Notes: generated from the letters alone by a model not told the origin. 64,000 bases of DNA from Piper betle (GCA_033002965.1 JAURVB010014433.1:41233-105232), one strand, 5' to 3'; positions 1-12,870 are shown, counted from the first letter of the stretch. Numbers and translations: made by a program.

Positions 1-41
1 GGTCACAAATATAAAAAATATTTTTAATAAAACATTCACAA

Positions 42-374
42 TTGGATCTGCGATCGCAAGCTGGTTACATCTATTTTTACCAAAAAATTTATTATATTTT
101 GCTATCGGACTGCAGTTGCAAGTCCGGTCAAACCTTCTATTCACAGAAAAAAAGGGGGCCTAAGCCACCAAATCAGAATAACCCTCGCCCCTTCGCTCCC
201 ACTACCCCCGTCGCTACCCCACTACCCTATCCGCCACCTACTCCCTTGTCATCCACCTCTTCCCTCCGCGATGCACCATTGCTGCACCACCACTCTCAAT
301 CCAGCTCCTTACTAGATGTCGCCGTCAATCTAGTTGCTCACCCGATGCGGCCGTTGATCAAGTTCCTTGCATGA
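42..374 (+). other. Proline/serine-rich open stretch in the CACTA 5' region
   Basis: An open frame of 110 codons with a proline-rich centre (about residues 38-70). It matches no family I recognise. Its base composition (C-rich) differs from the AT-rich flanks. It could be part of a 5' exon or leader of the CACTA element, or chance. The following stretch 375-861 is AT-rich and shows no gene. Confidence 0.15.
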
Positions 375-861
375 TGCTACCGTCCACCCAAAGTTGCCAT
401 CTACTGCCAGACTTTGGCATGCTGTGGACATCCTCACCGCTGATGACTCCTTACCGCCATCTAGGTAAATTTTTTTGTTCTTGATGTGTTAATTTTTGTT
501 TGATTTTGATTTGTTTATGTAATTGTTGTTAATGTAAATGGATTATTTTTCAAATAGTAATTGTGTATTATTTTTTAATTTAAATTATTATAAATTGATT
601 ATATTATATTCCTATTTAATGTAATTTATATTTATTGAAACTGACTTTAAACTGAAATTAAAATTTTATAAAAAACTGTAATTTATGTAATTGGTGCAAT
701 TCTTTTAATCATATATGTGTCATTTATACTTAATTATTCATAATTAATGTTTATTATGGTTGATTAAGTATAATATATTCATTAAATTGTTTATTTTTTA
801 AGATTTATAGCAGTTGAAATTATTTAATTTTGTTAACTATAATTTGTATGTATTCCTTATG

Positions 862-1305
862 TGATGATTAGGGCCCTTGATTGATTAGAGCCTGAAGTAG
901 ATGATTAGTCCATCTACTATTTAACTTAGGATATTTGAATTTCACAATTCTCTGAAGAAGATTTTGTCAGTGAAACATGCCTCTTAAATACACACACGCT
1001 GACACTGATGATTGAGGCCCTTGATTGATTAAGGCCCAAAGTTGACAAGCAGTCATTTACTATTTAAACTCGAAATGTTTAAATTTTATAATTCTTCAAA
1101 GAAGATTTTGTAAGTGATACATGTCTCTTAAATACACACACACATAACCTTTTAAGGTTATGTGATGATTAGGGACCTTGATTGATTAGGGCCAAAAGTA
1201 GATGATCAATCATCTACTATTTAAACTCGCACTATTTTAATTTCACATTTATCAAAACATGATTTTTTAAGTGAGACCTGCCTTTTAAATATGCATACAC
1301 TGATG
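862..1305 (+). repeat. Three tandem copies of a roughly 150-bp unit
   Basis: Copies begin at about 862, 1006 and 1163. Each starts with a TGATGATT-type block followed by a variant of CCTTGATTGATTA, then a CATCTACTATTTAA-like block, a GAAGATTTTGT-like block, and a segment ending in TTAAATACACACAC or a variant. The copies differ by many substitutions, so the array is old. It sits just upstream of the TNP2 remnant, where the missing catalytic part of the transposase would be expected. Confidence 0.7.
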
Positions 1306-1306
1306 T

Positions 1307-2222
1307 ATGTTGTTGATTTTATCGGTGCCTAAATTAACTTGTTGTGTTCTTGCTTATAGTCTCAAGCTATATATAAAGTTCATTGAACTACGAATGGTCA
1401 TGATTAAATGTCTTAAAAGTGTAGACTCCATTAATAGGCAGGCCGCAAAAAGAGTTTGTCGATCGATTAAGACTTTGAAATTACCTAATGCTTGTGCTTC
1501 AAATATTTCAAATTTTGTCTATGAAGATTACACTATCAGTGGATTTAAAAGTCACGACTGTCATGTGTTATTCTAGAGGATTACGAGGATTATGTCTGTT
1601 GCTTTTCGTGATCTAATTCTTAACTCTTTATGGAATGCTACTACACAATTTTGTCATTTTTAGGGACATTACATCAACATCATTGGTTGTTGAACACTAT
1701 GAGCTGTTAGAAAATGGCATTCCCCTAATATTATGCAAGTTAGAAAAAATCGTGCCATAAAGTTTTTTGATTCAATGGAGCATCTTCCCCATTAGTATGA
1801 GGCTCGCATTGTGGGCCACCTCATTATAAATGGACGTATTCTTTTGAAAGATTTATTCAATATTTAAAGAGAAAATTTTCAAATAAGGCATATCCAGAGG
1901 GTTTAATATATGAGACTTATATGGTAGAAGAAATATCAATATTTTTTTCTTTTAATTTGAAGATGAAATCCCAATGCCGGTTAATCATCCTCCACAAAAT
2001 GATTATGATGCCCCAAGGGGCAGACCTAATTGTCAATCAATATTTTCACGTCTAGGTCTGGAGACACCTCTGAAAAACGATTTTCAGTCACTTGAAGACG
2101 AAGAACTACACATTGTTCATACTTATGTCCTTTTGAACTATGAAGAGATTGGACCTCTCGAGAACGTTCTTTCTTATTTTTCATTTTTCTTATTTAAACA
2201 ATTAACATATTTCTATTATTAA
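1307..2222 (+). pseudogene. TNP2-type CACTA transposase remnant, DUF4218 region
   Basis: This is the C-terminal half of the TNP2-type protein that mobilises CACTA elements in the nucleus. The frame opening at 1307 reads to a stop at 1574 and contains SHDCHVL, the usual start of DUF4218. Family signatures then continue across stops and a frameshift: MEHLPH at 1775, YKWTYSFERF at about 1825, and ETYMVEEIS near 1910-1940 in the shifted frame. After that the frame 1974-2222 is open but without a clear motif. No Transposase_21 catalytic core is seen upstream. The order of motifs is exactly that of the family, so the identification is firm, while function is lost. Confidence 0.75.
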
Positions 2223-2419
2223 ATTAAAGATTGTTTGATGTAAATAGCAGACATCAACATGTGAACATATTTGATGAAACATTATCAAAATACAAAGATT
2301 CTACTTTTGCAGGGTGGCTCCATGAATATGTATGTTATCTATTGAATATTTGATCAATATATTTATTATAATAGTATATAATTATATAATTATACTTTTT
2401 GAAATGTCATTTTTATCTT

Positions 2420-3136
2420 TTAGGTTTATACAGATCATGGCATTCAAATAGATAATCGTATTCCACATTATCCATTGGTTCATCTCGGCATGTCACACGT
2501 TTTAAAGGATATTATGTAAATGATTATAAATTTAGAATCAACAGCTATGATGACCTACGATGGACACCTATAGTAGTGTTATGTTAGAAGTAGTGTGTGG
2601 TTTGAATAGGAGTTAGATTTTTATGTGGTCTTACTCAATGTGTTTGAGCTATAGAATGGTGACAATCGAATATTATTGTTTGAATGTCACTAGTTTGACA
2701 CAACTAGGGGAGTACGAGTTGTGCATCCCCATGGTTTAGTTGAAGTAAACATAGATTTACATTAACCTCATCTGATGTATTCATAATAACCTCTCAAGCC
2801 TAAGAAGTGTATTATATAACTTGCCCATCTAAGCATCGAGACCGACATCAATGATAGGTAGCTTGTAAAATAAGGCCTAGGAAAGAATTTGCAATGCAAA
2901 TGTCAGAGACGAACTTATAAGCAAATGAAGAAGCAAACAATGTGTATCAAGATGATCATACACGAACGAGTGGTTCTTGGTCTGTTATTGGCCCTAATGA
3001 ATCATCAGTGCATTCACTAGCTGATCCTCAGATAATTGACAAAGTAGATATCAAAGATTTATATGCCCTGCGCTCAAATCAACATGAGGAGATGCTATCT
3101 TCAAATTCAAAAGCTGAATATGAATTTGACAATTAG
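2420..3136 (+). pseudogene. TNP2-type CACTA protein remnant, DUF4216 region and tail
   Basis: Continuation of the TNP2-type protein after an AT-rich, intron-like gap (2223-2420). In one frame around 2640-2750 the DUF4216 pattern is readable: LFECH, then DTTRG, VHPHG and LVEVN, with TAG stops where a residue before the acidic cluster and the conserved Trp would be. The open frame 2942-3136 (64 codons, acidic, rich in Ser and Asp) is the typical low-complexity tail after DUF4216. The stops show that it is a pseudogene. The spacing to the upstream DUF4218 remnant and the shared strand support one original gene. Confidence 0.65.
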
Positions 3137-3219
3137 TATAGTAATTTAATTTGTAATACTTCTATTGATTTTTTTGTTATATAGTACATGAATGGTCCCT
3201 AATCTTGTTTTTTTCCTTT

Positions 3220-5850
3220 GTAGATGTGGTTCGAGATTGTTGGCCATGTCGTGGGTTAGGTTCACATGTATCTTGATCACGTGGTGGAGATAGTGGTAGC
3301 TCTCGATCTTATAGGCTTGTGGATGAGGCTGGTGATATGTCGTTGGATGATCACGCTCCTACAGCTCCATTAGGTGATGATTTCAATCCAGTTGCTCAGC
3401 CTGATAGAAATGCTGCTGAGATGGAAGCTGGTAGGCTACAACCACGAGGACTAAATAGACCACATGCATCGAGGATTGAAATCCAATCCGGAGATATATT
3501 TCATCTGATCACAGGGAGACATAAAGATATGTTTTAATTTTTTTACCTCACTTTATTTCAAATTTTTATGTTTATGTTATAATCTTGTTTTTATTGTAGA
3601 CTTCTTAATCAAAGTATGCCCGTACAAATTAGTATTACAATTAAGGGCAAATTTAATGGACCTTACCCGAGGTGGAGTGACGTTTCTCCATATGTCCAGG
3701 ATTTATGGTTCTGAGAGTGGATAATAATTAACTTAAAGATGCAATTTGCACTATTTAAAAATTTAGAATGCATTACTTAGTAATAATTTTAAATATGTGA
3801 ATTTAGATAAGGTATACATGGTGGCCAGAGGATGAACCATAGGCAAGAGCTGCATTCTTTGAGGCTGCACCAAAATTATACAAGGGCATGATGAAACAAG
3901 CGAGGGATAGAGCATTGGAGCTATATAATACTAGTGACCTTGCAAACTGTATAGAAGAAGACATGCCTAATTGGATTCAATCAGACATTTGGGAGAGGCT
4001 CACATATGATCACCAGACTGCCAATAAATTTATAGAACTATCTAAGAAGAACAAGAAGAGAAGGTTGACGAGAAGGACAATGATTTAACCCATCATGTTG
4101 GGGGATTAGTTGGTATAGAAATACTTGAAAAATGACTGGTATATACAATATTATATTTCTTTAGTTATAATTTAATTAACAACCATAATTGATTAAAGTT
4201 CTTGACATGGGAGGGCCTGTGTCTTGGCCAGTTTTGTTTAACCACACATACTGGAAGGACAAAGGGAAGGATCGATATGAAGACAAGAACTCTAAGGAAG
4301 TGGCTGCAAGTATTCAGTTCAATCGCATACGTAATAAACATACATTATATTATTTTTGAAAGAATTGTTTAGTCTTCAATTTTCTTGAATAGATAAAACC
4401 TCCAAACTTTTTAGCTGAAACTAATGCAAATTAGCTTGTTATTAAGATGGCATTCAAGCTCAATTTTCTAGGTGTTATATATACCTTAAATGAACTAAAT
4501 CTCTACAATTACATAATTGTGTAGTTTAACATTAGTGTGAATTTCTTATGGTAATAGTGTAACCTCAAAAATCATTTGCAAATGGCTTGTTTTATATTAA
4601 TTTGTTCACAACAACAGTTGATCAAAAACATTGTTTTATTGACTTTAGTAGAATTGAGCCGATCAACAAATAAGTACCATTTTTTACTTGATTATTTTTA
4701 CGTTCTTGGTTATAACTTCAAAATGCTTTCAATTATTCTCGTTGGTGATCTAATTGTCATAATCTGCATGTTCTTAGCTGTAATATTTGGAGTAATTGCA
4801 AATGTTTTGTTTTGTAAGAAAATGGCTCATGTGAAGGCCAAACAATTTTTGCTTGAAGGCTATGAAAAATGTGTTGTTAATTAAATGTGAATGCTATGGA
4901 GCGTGAATGCAATGATTTTGTGTGATGAAATATATCAAAGAAATATTCTGGAGTTTTTTGCATATGTGAATTTATACAGATTGTGTAAAATATTTTTAAT
5001 GTCCAAGTTATGGGGGAGATTTTGCCGGATTATCCCCAGGATTGAAAGTTTATTTTGTAACTTGCATTTGAATTAGGAACAAGCTTTTATTTTTTCTTAT
5101 TAATAACCTTTTGTTCTTTTTATTGTTAATAACTTTTTAGCCATGGGTAAAGTTTGTGAATGAATTGGACAAGTTTGGTTATTTGTGAAAAAAATGGTAA
5201 TTGAGTTAATGAATCAGTAAAATACATATTTTTATTCTCTTACAGGCTACGTTATGGGAGCGCATTGGGTCTACTTACAGTCCCTTCATCCTAGCCACTC
5301 ATTGCTGACCGTAAGGTCTACCACCTTGAGGTGGGAGAGCCAAATAAGGGTCGACATTATAGATTGGGTTTTTGCTCAAACTACAGTTCACCGCCTTCCT
5401 CGGTGGTGCCCATGAGAGTCTCATGACTCTACTTCTACTCCATCTCATGATACCGGCTCTAGTTCTAGTCTACTTAGTTAGTCACCTCATATTGGTGAGT
5501 GTTTGCTCCACTGAATTGAGGAACTAGAGAATCACGAGTAGGGCATGCATGTCGTTATGTAGACATAGATGAAGAGATTGCGGGAGGAGATCACGACCGA
5601 GGCTGAGGACAGAGAGCAATGGATGAGGGAGGAGGCTAAGGACATGGATCACTGGCTTGTTGACTCTCTTGATAAGAGAGAGCAGCATACGAGAGATTGG
5701 TGGACGTGGGAGGCTGATAGACAAGATGAAATCATGCTTCATCAAATGTTTCTCACAGTTAAAGATGCTCGATGAGGCCCTAACGAGCCATCTACATCGC
5801 ACCCCGATTGACCTGATCCTCCTACTTGATTATCTGTTTCATTGATGTTG
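3220..5850 (+). pseudogene. Plant transposase of the Ptta/En-Spm family (Transposase_24-like), multi-exon remnant
   Basis: Second gene of the CACTA element. Exon-like pieces alternate with AT-rich introns: 3319-3537, about 3600-3720, about 3800-4110, about 4200-4340 and about 5245-5850. The best-conserved piece is 3888-4088, which contains W-x5-W spacing, SKKNKKRR and, just past a stop, an HHVGG-like motif matching the family's 'KKNR ... HTGGS' block. Downstream pieces match the ADRKVYxLE and GxxKGRxYRLG region near 5310-5370. The last part (5569-5775) is a charged, Glu/Arg-rich helix resembling the C-terminal coiled coil of the family. In-frame stops occur between several pieces. Stretches 4345-5240 have short open frames (4576-4884, 4891-5076) without recognisable motifs and are most likely intron. 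Confidence 0.6.
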
Positions 5851-6059
5851 TATTAGACTTTGTATTTACCATATTTGACATGTTTATGTATTTGATAAAT
5901 ATTTTTAATCGCTATAATTTATGATATCGCGTATAATTATATATGTGGTATTTTAAAATTTTATTGTTGATGATTATCATTTTTTTAGTTAATCTGTAAT
6001 GTTTAAGAAGGAATTGCAAAATAAAATAAAAATAATAGTTTTCTTATTTTTTACCTTTT

Positions 6060-6216
6060 GTGATGATTTGCGTCCAACTTGCAACCCCTTTGAGACCGAT
6101 TTGCAATCAAATTTCTGGTCTTTCAGTCATAAATTACATTAGCAACCATGACTTCTACAACTAGGAGGTGTGGTCACAAATCCGGTCACAAATTCCTTTA
6201 GCAACCGGATATTAGG
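6060..6216 (+). repeat. CACTA right subterminal repeats, interrupted by Gypsy-1
   Basis: GGTCACAAAT at 6172 and 6184, with AGCAACC at 6140 and 6200 and several degenerate relatives (for example ATTTGCAATC), form a short-repeat array as expected near a CACTA end. The array stops abruptly at 6216, where the LTR of Gypsy-1 begins after TTAGG. The true 3' terminus is not seen here. Confidence 0.5.
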
Positions 6217-9200
6217 TGTAAAACCCGGTCTATCTGTCCTTGTGTGTACTATTGTAGACTTGGGCATTTGGCTTGTCCACCATGGAGTATTATCTTGTTG
6301 GCCCCAATTACCAAGTTGGAGCCTTGTTGTGGTTCCAGTATTTTAGTTAGCTTAGGGTCACATGTCACATTGGAGTCATGTCGCATGTATCCTTACCATA
6401 AGCTCTAGCCTTACTCATGTTTAGATGCCATCCCACCCTTTTTCCTTCTTTTCCCTTCCTTACCTTCTTTCCCTTTCTTCTCTTCCTTCCCTTTTCATTC
6501 CTTTCCCTTGCCATGGCAAAGTGTTGGGTGCTAGGACGCCCTCACACAAGGTGTGTGTGTGTCCTAGCGCGCCTTTACACTAGAGTTAGGTAGTTTTTTA
6601 TATAAAACACTAGCCTCTTCTTTTCTCCCTCTCCTCCTCTCCTCTTTAGCTGCCACCCATTCCCTTTTCTCCCCTCTTTCCCCTCTCTTTTCCTCCATTT
6701 CCCCCTCTCTTTCTCCTCCTTTTGCTCCCCTTTCTTCCCCATTCTCTTCGTCTACCTTCGGGCACACACTTCTTCCCTTTTCTTTGGTTATTTTGCATGA
6801 TTTGCATTATTTCATATAGATTCTTGTTGGATCATGTAATTCATATTATTTTAATCATTTTGATATATTATTCAATATGTTTTGCATGAAAGAACATTGT
6901 AAAGATTTAATTTTTATATTACGTTTGTACCTTTATAGATATTTGGGTTGTGTTTTATGTGTTTGTTGATTGTCTGCGCCAAAATGCTACCTAAATCACC
7001 TAATGAAGCTTGCAACAATAAAAACATTTTAACATTATAAATTTTGGTCATGTTTGAGTCTCCTTGAATTGCACACTAAATACTAATTAATTAAGCAATA
7101 ATTTTTGCACATGTTTGATTATAAAACAAACTCATTGCCTGATTTTAATTAAATTTACAATGAAATTAATTTAATGAATGATAAAATAATAACTAATAAA
7201 AATAATTATCTGCACAATTGGGTTGGGAGATGACGACATCTCAATTCTCTCCGACGGAACCAACTAAATCTATCTGATTCGACATCTTTCAAGTTTTAGA
7301 TCTCAATTTAGTCTTGGAGATCAAACCGTTGGGTTACCAACTACTTTACTAGTCAAATTAGTTTATTTTAATAATAATTCAGATATTGTGGTACTGTGTT
7401 GTATGTTAGGATATCACTAGCTTAGATGTCTAGATCCTCAGATACGCCAATATCTTCTAATATCTCAATTGTGTGGGTTTAAGCCCAATTTTATGTTCAT
7501 AATATACCAATATCACACTTATGATTTCAACACATTGTTTATTAACTGCTCTGCTTGTTTTATGATATTAGAATTCACATATGAACATATTTATCAAATA
7601 TGATTAGTTTTGTATTATTTAATTTTCTATTTCATGTCATGCATCATTGCTGCATTAAGGACTATTCATGCATTATACGCATTCATCATACAGGGTTGTG
7701 TAGCTATCCACATCCGAAGGCCGCTCGGAGTTGGGCTTGCCACAGTAGGATGAGGTGGTCTTCTTAGGTTTATTAGGACTTTCTTCTGCTTGATTTTTTA
7801 CTAGGTTCACATGATTTGATTTATATCACTGAACATAGTTAGTGGCGTTTTATTGAATCCCACTATCTGCATGTCATTTAATTCATCTTTCAGATTAATA
7901 AAACTTCAATGATGAGATCCCTTGTTGAGAATTTGAAAGTTGCAAGATCCAATCAAAGTCACACTTTAGCACTACTTGAATTGTCCATTCCCAGACCTTA
8001 TACATGCATTGTATTTTTCTATTTTGACTTGAGCACGAGGTGGATGGGATGCGTGACATCACCAAGGGGCCCAGTTGGCACCCACCTATGGTGCTCAATT
8101 GTCGGTCATATAAATGAAATCAGTTTACTACCTACGAGCAGTGTATATATTTTGACATGTGTGTGCCTTTGTTGAGTACATCGGGACCGTGCAGTATTGC
8201 ATTCATTATCAGTTAGGTTCCATTGGCTACATTTCATGGATGTCACCATGAGCTATTATCTGGTCCATGTGTACGGTTACGAGTAATTATGATTATGATT
8301 AGGCCCTTTTGGCCACCTACTTATGTTTAGTGTGTTGTTGAAAATTTGTTGTTTTATTTCAGTTCCTCGTGAATATCTATTCCATCCATTTGCCAGTATT
8401 GATATTTTTCCCTATTAATTATTTGGGACTCATTGATACTCATTGCTGACGTGTTTTCTTATATTATGTACGTGATCAGGCTTGGCATTGGTCAGTATAG
8501 CTGGGCAGATCATGAGGACCATGGTGGCTAGTGGGCTAGCTTTATGGTGTTGTGGGTTTTTGGCGGTGTTTGCATTGTGTCCCTTGGGGACTTCTGTTAA
8601 TTCTGGATATGTATGGTATGTTTATGTGGATGTCTTGTGACCATGGATCGTGTGTAATTTTGTTGTTGAGTGGCCTTGAGACTACTTTTGTGAGCTATGT
8701 CGGTTTGTGCCTCGTATTATGATATAATTGTAGTTGCTAGCCTTTGTTTACCTAACTGTATTTCTTCTATTATGTAGATCGAATACTTTGGGATACGTAG
8801 GTCTAGCTTATTTTGTACAACATTTTCCAAGCCTCAAAGTCCTGAAACTAATGGTTAAGCAATCTAGGTACATAAAAACATGCTACTTGTGCAGGAACAC
8901 AAAAGAAAGAAGGAACATGTATTGGAGGAGCTTCTATGATTTATAATTGCAGGAGAAGGGTCCATATAAAGACCAGGCAAGTCAACAACCTGATGAATGT
9001 GAAATTTGTGCTAAATATAATATGAATGATATGGAAATATAGCGTAATGCCTTGGATATGCATTTGTGAATGCCAAGTGATATTATGAAAAAGGTTCTTG
9101 GATTGTTCTATGATTGAATGATAATTATAAAGGTTATGTAAATTTTTCCATCATCCTATTTATAGGGGAGACTCTGCCGAATTTTCTCCAGAAACTTAAT

Positions 9201-9433
9201 CTCCATCGTAAATTCGACTCATCTAGGATGTCCTACATGCATGAGCTAAGTACTAGATGTCTTGCCTGTCTTTTCATGTTGTATGTGCATTAGATTCCCT
9301 CATTTTCCATGTTTTGACGATTTGAGTGGATAATTCATTATGTCGGTTCTCTATTTAAATGAGCTATAAAAAGTATCCCAAAATTTATCAGTTCGATTCA
9401 ATTCACTCTGCAAATCAAAATTGGGGTGTTACA
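6217..9433 (+). repeat. Gypsy-1 5' LTR
   Basis: It begins TGTAAAACCC and ends GGGTGTTACA, with the PBS starting five bases later. It aligns over its length with the 3' LTR at 25946-31429 once the two insertions in the latter are removed. About 80 nt near the start (after 6238) that are present in the 3' LTR (about 25967-26050) are missing here. Open frames inside (6564-6767, 7909-8175, 8734-8946) are partly shared between the LTRs, but they match no protein family and are decayed in one copy. Confidence 0.8.
6599..6607 (+). promoter_or_regulatory. TATA box in Gypsy-1 5' LTR
   Basis: TATATAAAA lies 380 bp into the LTR and is followed by a long pyrimidine-rich stretch (6613-6780). The equivalent position of the 3' LTR (about 26425) has lost the TATA sequence. 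Confidence 0.4.
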
Positions 9434-9437
9434 ATTT

Positions 9438-9449
9438 TGGTATAAGAGC
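9438..9449 (+). other. Primer-binding site, initiator tRNA-Met type (Gypsy-1)
   Basis: TGGTATAAGAGC matches the plant initiator-Met PBS TGGTATCAGAGC at 11 of 12 positions and starts five bases after the 5' LTR end, the usual geometry for gypsy elements. Confidence 0.75.
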
Positions 9450-9738
9450 TGATTCATTGTCAATTTAGATGGGAACTTGTGGTGTGTGTTGCCCACATCC
9501 CCAGTTGAGTGGTCTACAATCTATATTGACAAGTATGCCCATTTTCTCAGTTCTCTCCTTGTTGTTGTTTCTTTTTCTATTCTCTCCCTTGTTGTTGTTG
9601 TTGTTGTTGCCCTTTCCATAGGTTTATGATTATTGCTTTTCCTCGCAGTCAGTTGAGCAGCTCCAAGAGCAGTGTTGTTGGGTTTTGTTGATCAGTGTTT
9701 GTGTGGACTATGGTAGTGTACTAGGGCTAGTTTAAGTA

Positions 9739-11084
9739 GATGGCTCACATTAGAGCTTAGGTAGTGATGTAACCCCACCACCGATGCATTCTCAAGGCAA
9801 GCGTCCTCACTTGCCTCCTCAATACATGACGGCAGATCACCAAGAGGAGCACTAGGAGGACATAGATGCTAGTGCTCAGGAGGAGGAGATTTGTCATCTC
9901 ATTGAGGAGTAGAGGTATACAAGTTAGGACATGAGGGAGACCCGTGAGGATATGGGAGCCCTGCTCGAGACAGTAAGTGAGATGGCATTGGCGATGGCTA
10001 GGATGCAGATCAGGCTGATGGAGGAGTCTCCACGGGCTACTTTTGAGTAGGCTAGAGTTCCACCTCCGCAGCTGCCACAATTTGAGGTGTTGCTAGTTGG
10101 ATAGTTTAGAGTGTTGGAGGAGTGCCCAGCTAAGTTGTTCATGGTCTTGGTTCACTCTAAGCCAGTAGGGTAGTTTGCCATGCCTTCAGCAGTTGGGCAA
10201 TACACTATTCCACCTCCAGGGATGCCAGGTGTTCTGGTGATTCAGTCATAGGGACTGACAATGAGGACTCTTGCTCAAAGGCAAGGATAGTGCAAGTCGA
10301 GACGGTGAGGCCTAGACACTTCAAGCGTGGCAAGAGATTAGATTGCCACGAGCACATCTCTCATCCTGCACTAAAATGGGATGTGGATGGCTTCCTGAAA
10401 AATGGAGGTAGTAACTTCACTAGAGGCATAAATTAAGAGTCCGCAATTGTGTGATTTGATGATATCAAGGTTGTGCTTGAGGGCATGGGATGCCCTCTAG
10501 AGTTGTGGGTCCGAGTCGCCGGTGGAGTTGTCAAAGAACAAGGATAGATCTAGTGGAGGCTTGTTCTCTCTTCTTCCTTAGGGAGATGTCGTACAAAGGA
10601 GATAGCCCGGGAGGAGTTCTGCGAGGTCTTCTATAACTAGAACTTCTCTACAGTTAGGATTGAGGAGAAGAGCATAGAGTTCATAGCTCTCAAGCAAAGA
10701 GACATGGCGGAGGTAGAGTATCGTGCTAGGTTCCTTGCCTTAGGTTTGCGCAAGGCACTTCTAGATTGAGAGGTAAAGGTCAGTGAAGTTTATGAGAGGA
10801 CTCCACTTGAGTGATGTTCCACTTTGCCACACTTGAGGAGGCAGTAGCAAGAGCCTTGGAGGGTGAGGTTGCTCACCATATCATCACAAGAGAAGATCTT
10901 GGGGGCATTCTACTATGTCGCAACATGGGTAGAAGCTAGGATCAGCAAAGAGCATCACAAATGTGTCAAACTGATAACATTGCAGTTGTTCATGCAGTTC
11001 AAGCTCAGGTAGCGCAGTAGGCACCAAGGTAGCAACATGCGCAATAGTATCATTGGGGTTAGCATCAAGGTGGTCAGGACCCAA
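9739..11084 (+). pseudogene. Gypsy-1 gag, N-terminal and core part
   Basis: Gag forms the particle that packages the element RNA. A start at 9739 precedes a Glu/Arg-rich N-terminus full of stops. The core is recognisable at 10600-10880 from the retrotransposon gag signature: a W/F-rich block, then EEKSIEFIALKQ and YRARFLAL, then the LEGEVAHH-like end, all on the plus strand but split over frames. The following 10880-11084 is the Gln/Ser-rich linker that precedes the zinc knuckle. The gene is interrupted at 11085-11094 by a 1.77-kb insertion and resumes at about 12871. Many stops show long decay. Confidence 0.65.
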
Positions 11085-12870
11085 TGTGTGATACTTAATA
11101 GAATAACATAACATTTTGATAAGTTTTAGGTATCATTTTCATGTCCTAGCATTGTTTTACCAAGTAATTTTTTCTAAAATTTGAAAATTTTGAATTATCG
11201 CAAGTTATATTAAATATAAGTAAATATGTAGCTAATTCTAAATAAAGAAATGTATTTTGAAGGATTTGGACAAAACTCGTGCACATTTGGAGGTTTGGGT
11301 CAAACTACTCCACTACCAACCTAAGATGGACCACTTGTGGTGACACTTCCTAATATGGTCATACCTGCAAGATCAGACCTCCACACTTGTGCACGACCAA
11401 ACCTGCAACTCCTGAATATGCTTTTAACGAGTAAGATCAAATCAAACCTGCACCCACTCCCCACCTCCTTTGGACAAATTGACCTATTCCACCAATTTCA
11501 TTCATCTCAAGCCAGTGGATGGACGCCTTGAGGAGCAAGTAAGGAACAAACTCAACCACTGTCAATGATTAAAAAGCTACTCATGTGCATTGGTTGAGGA
11601 TTGAAAGCTACAAGGAAACTTCCACTAATGGCTTGTTCTACTCTTCAAATTTGAATCATTTAAATTCTTTGGTGCAACTCCACCAACTCCCCCGACAATG
11701 AAGAAATAACTTGGAGACAAGGGGACAAGAATGTAATTACACTATGGAGTCAACATTTGCTCCACATTAGAGGAAGGAAGCCACCAGGAACTTACTACAC
11801 TTTCAAGAGAACTTACATGAAAAGAAAAAGAAAGAGGAGAAAGAAACAATTAGACACCATACATACATCATAGATTAGAGAAGGCAATACCCACTCTTCA
11901 TTTCTTCACCTTTACCCCTCAAGCTTCACATTACCAATCTGACAGAGGAGTTAAAGGTTGCTAAGAAGAAGTTGTAGACCTCAAGTTGTAAGGTAGCATC
12001 ACTGCTGAAGAGAATTTCACGCCAGGGTCTCATCCATACAAAATTACATAATTTTTCTCCTCTCTTCTTGCAATGTTGTTTTCTATAATGAGCTTCATGA
12101 TGTATCACTACTCTTATATGGGGTAAACACTTAGTGATTTGGGTTATATGATGGATTGATATATAACATATCTTGTTTTGTTATCTTATTGCTCTGCTTG
12201 TTATTTGATTACCTCATGTTCATGCTTGTTATTTAATTACCACATGCTCATGCTTAATGCTTCAAAAGACTAGCTAACTTTTGTATGATTAAGAGATTTG
12301 GTCGACACCTAGGGATAGGTAGGCTGATGATATCCTTGGATGAAGTAGTTTGTGATTTAAGTGCAGGGATGCATTAGAGTCATAGATATCAACACAAGGA
12401 GTTAATCTTAATGCACTAATCTAATCTTGTTTAAACAAGGATGTGAAATGATGCTAGGGCTGTAGGTTGTAATAAGAAATAAGACCCGTTACAATTAAAT
12501 TTGTTTCCCATGATATTAACTGCAAGTATGTGTAATATGATTAACATGACAAGATATATTAATTATTAACTAAGTGAAGCTATCCAGGCCACATGCATTT
12601 TTAATTAAGAGAATGTGTGACAACTTGTGTTGTGTTTTTTGTCTTTATACTTTTGCATCATTCACCACAGTATAATGTACACATGTTTCATGCCTTCACT
12701 TGATCTATTAGTTTTAGAATAGATTTCCATCATACCATATATTTTCTATACACATCTTAGTAGGTTTCACAATTTAGCTATCAGCAATAATAATAGAACA
12801 TCAAATCCTCATAATAACAATCTCTTCTCATCATTCTATTATTTGTTTGATGCATGGACTTGTGTGATGC
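11085..12870. mobile_element. Unclassified 1.77-kb insertion in Gypsy-1 gag
   Basis: Gag sequence before 11085 and after 12870 belongs together, and the inserted block (11095-12860) is bounded by TGTGTGATAC (11085-11094) and TGTGTGATGC (12861-12870), a 9-of-10 direct repeat. No terminal inverted repeat or poly(A) tail is evident. Composition and phrasing (AT-rich start, a C-rich stretch near 11330-11540, long T-rich second half) remind me of an Athila/Tat-type LTR, but the TG...CA ends with a 5-bp duplication cannot be fixed. No protein-coding frame is recognisable inside. Confidence 0.45.

Larger units (their letters stand above)
1..6216 (+). mobile_element. CACTA (En/Spm-like) DNA transposon, decayed, 5' end outside window
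   Basis: The block holds remains of the two genes typical of plant CACTA elements in the expected order: a TNP2-type protein (DUF4218 then DUF4216 signatures, 1307-3136) and a Ptta/En-Spm plant transposase (about 3220-5850). The decamer GGTCACAAAT occurs at position 1 and again at 6172 and 6184, like the short subterminal repeats of this class. The 5' terminus lies left of the window. The right part is cut at 6216 by Gypsy-1, whose insertion duplicated TTAGG. The catalytic DDE region of TNP2 (Transposase_21) is not recognisable between 375 and 1300, so the copy is presumably deleted and immobile. CACTA assignment rests on the protein remains; no CACTA terminus was seen. Confidence 0.7.

Noticed and set aside
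4576..5076. Two open frames with hydrophobic segments in the CACTA element
   Set aside because: AT-rich, no family match, and placed between exon-like pieces of the plant transposase, so intron is more likely.
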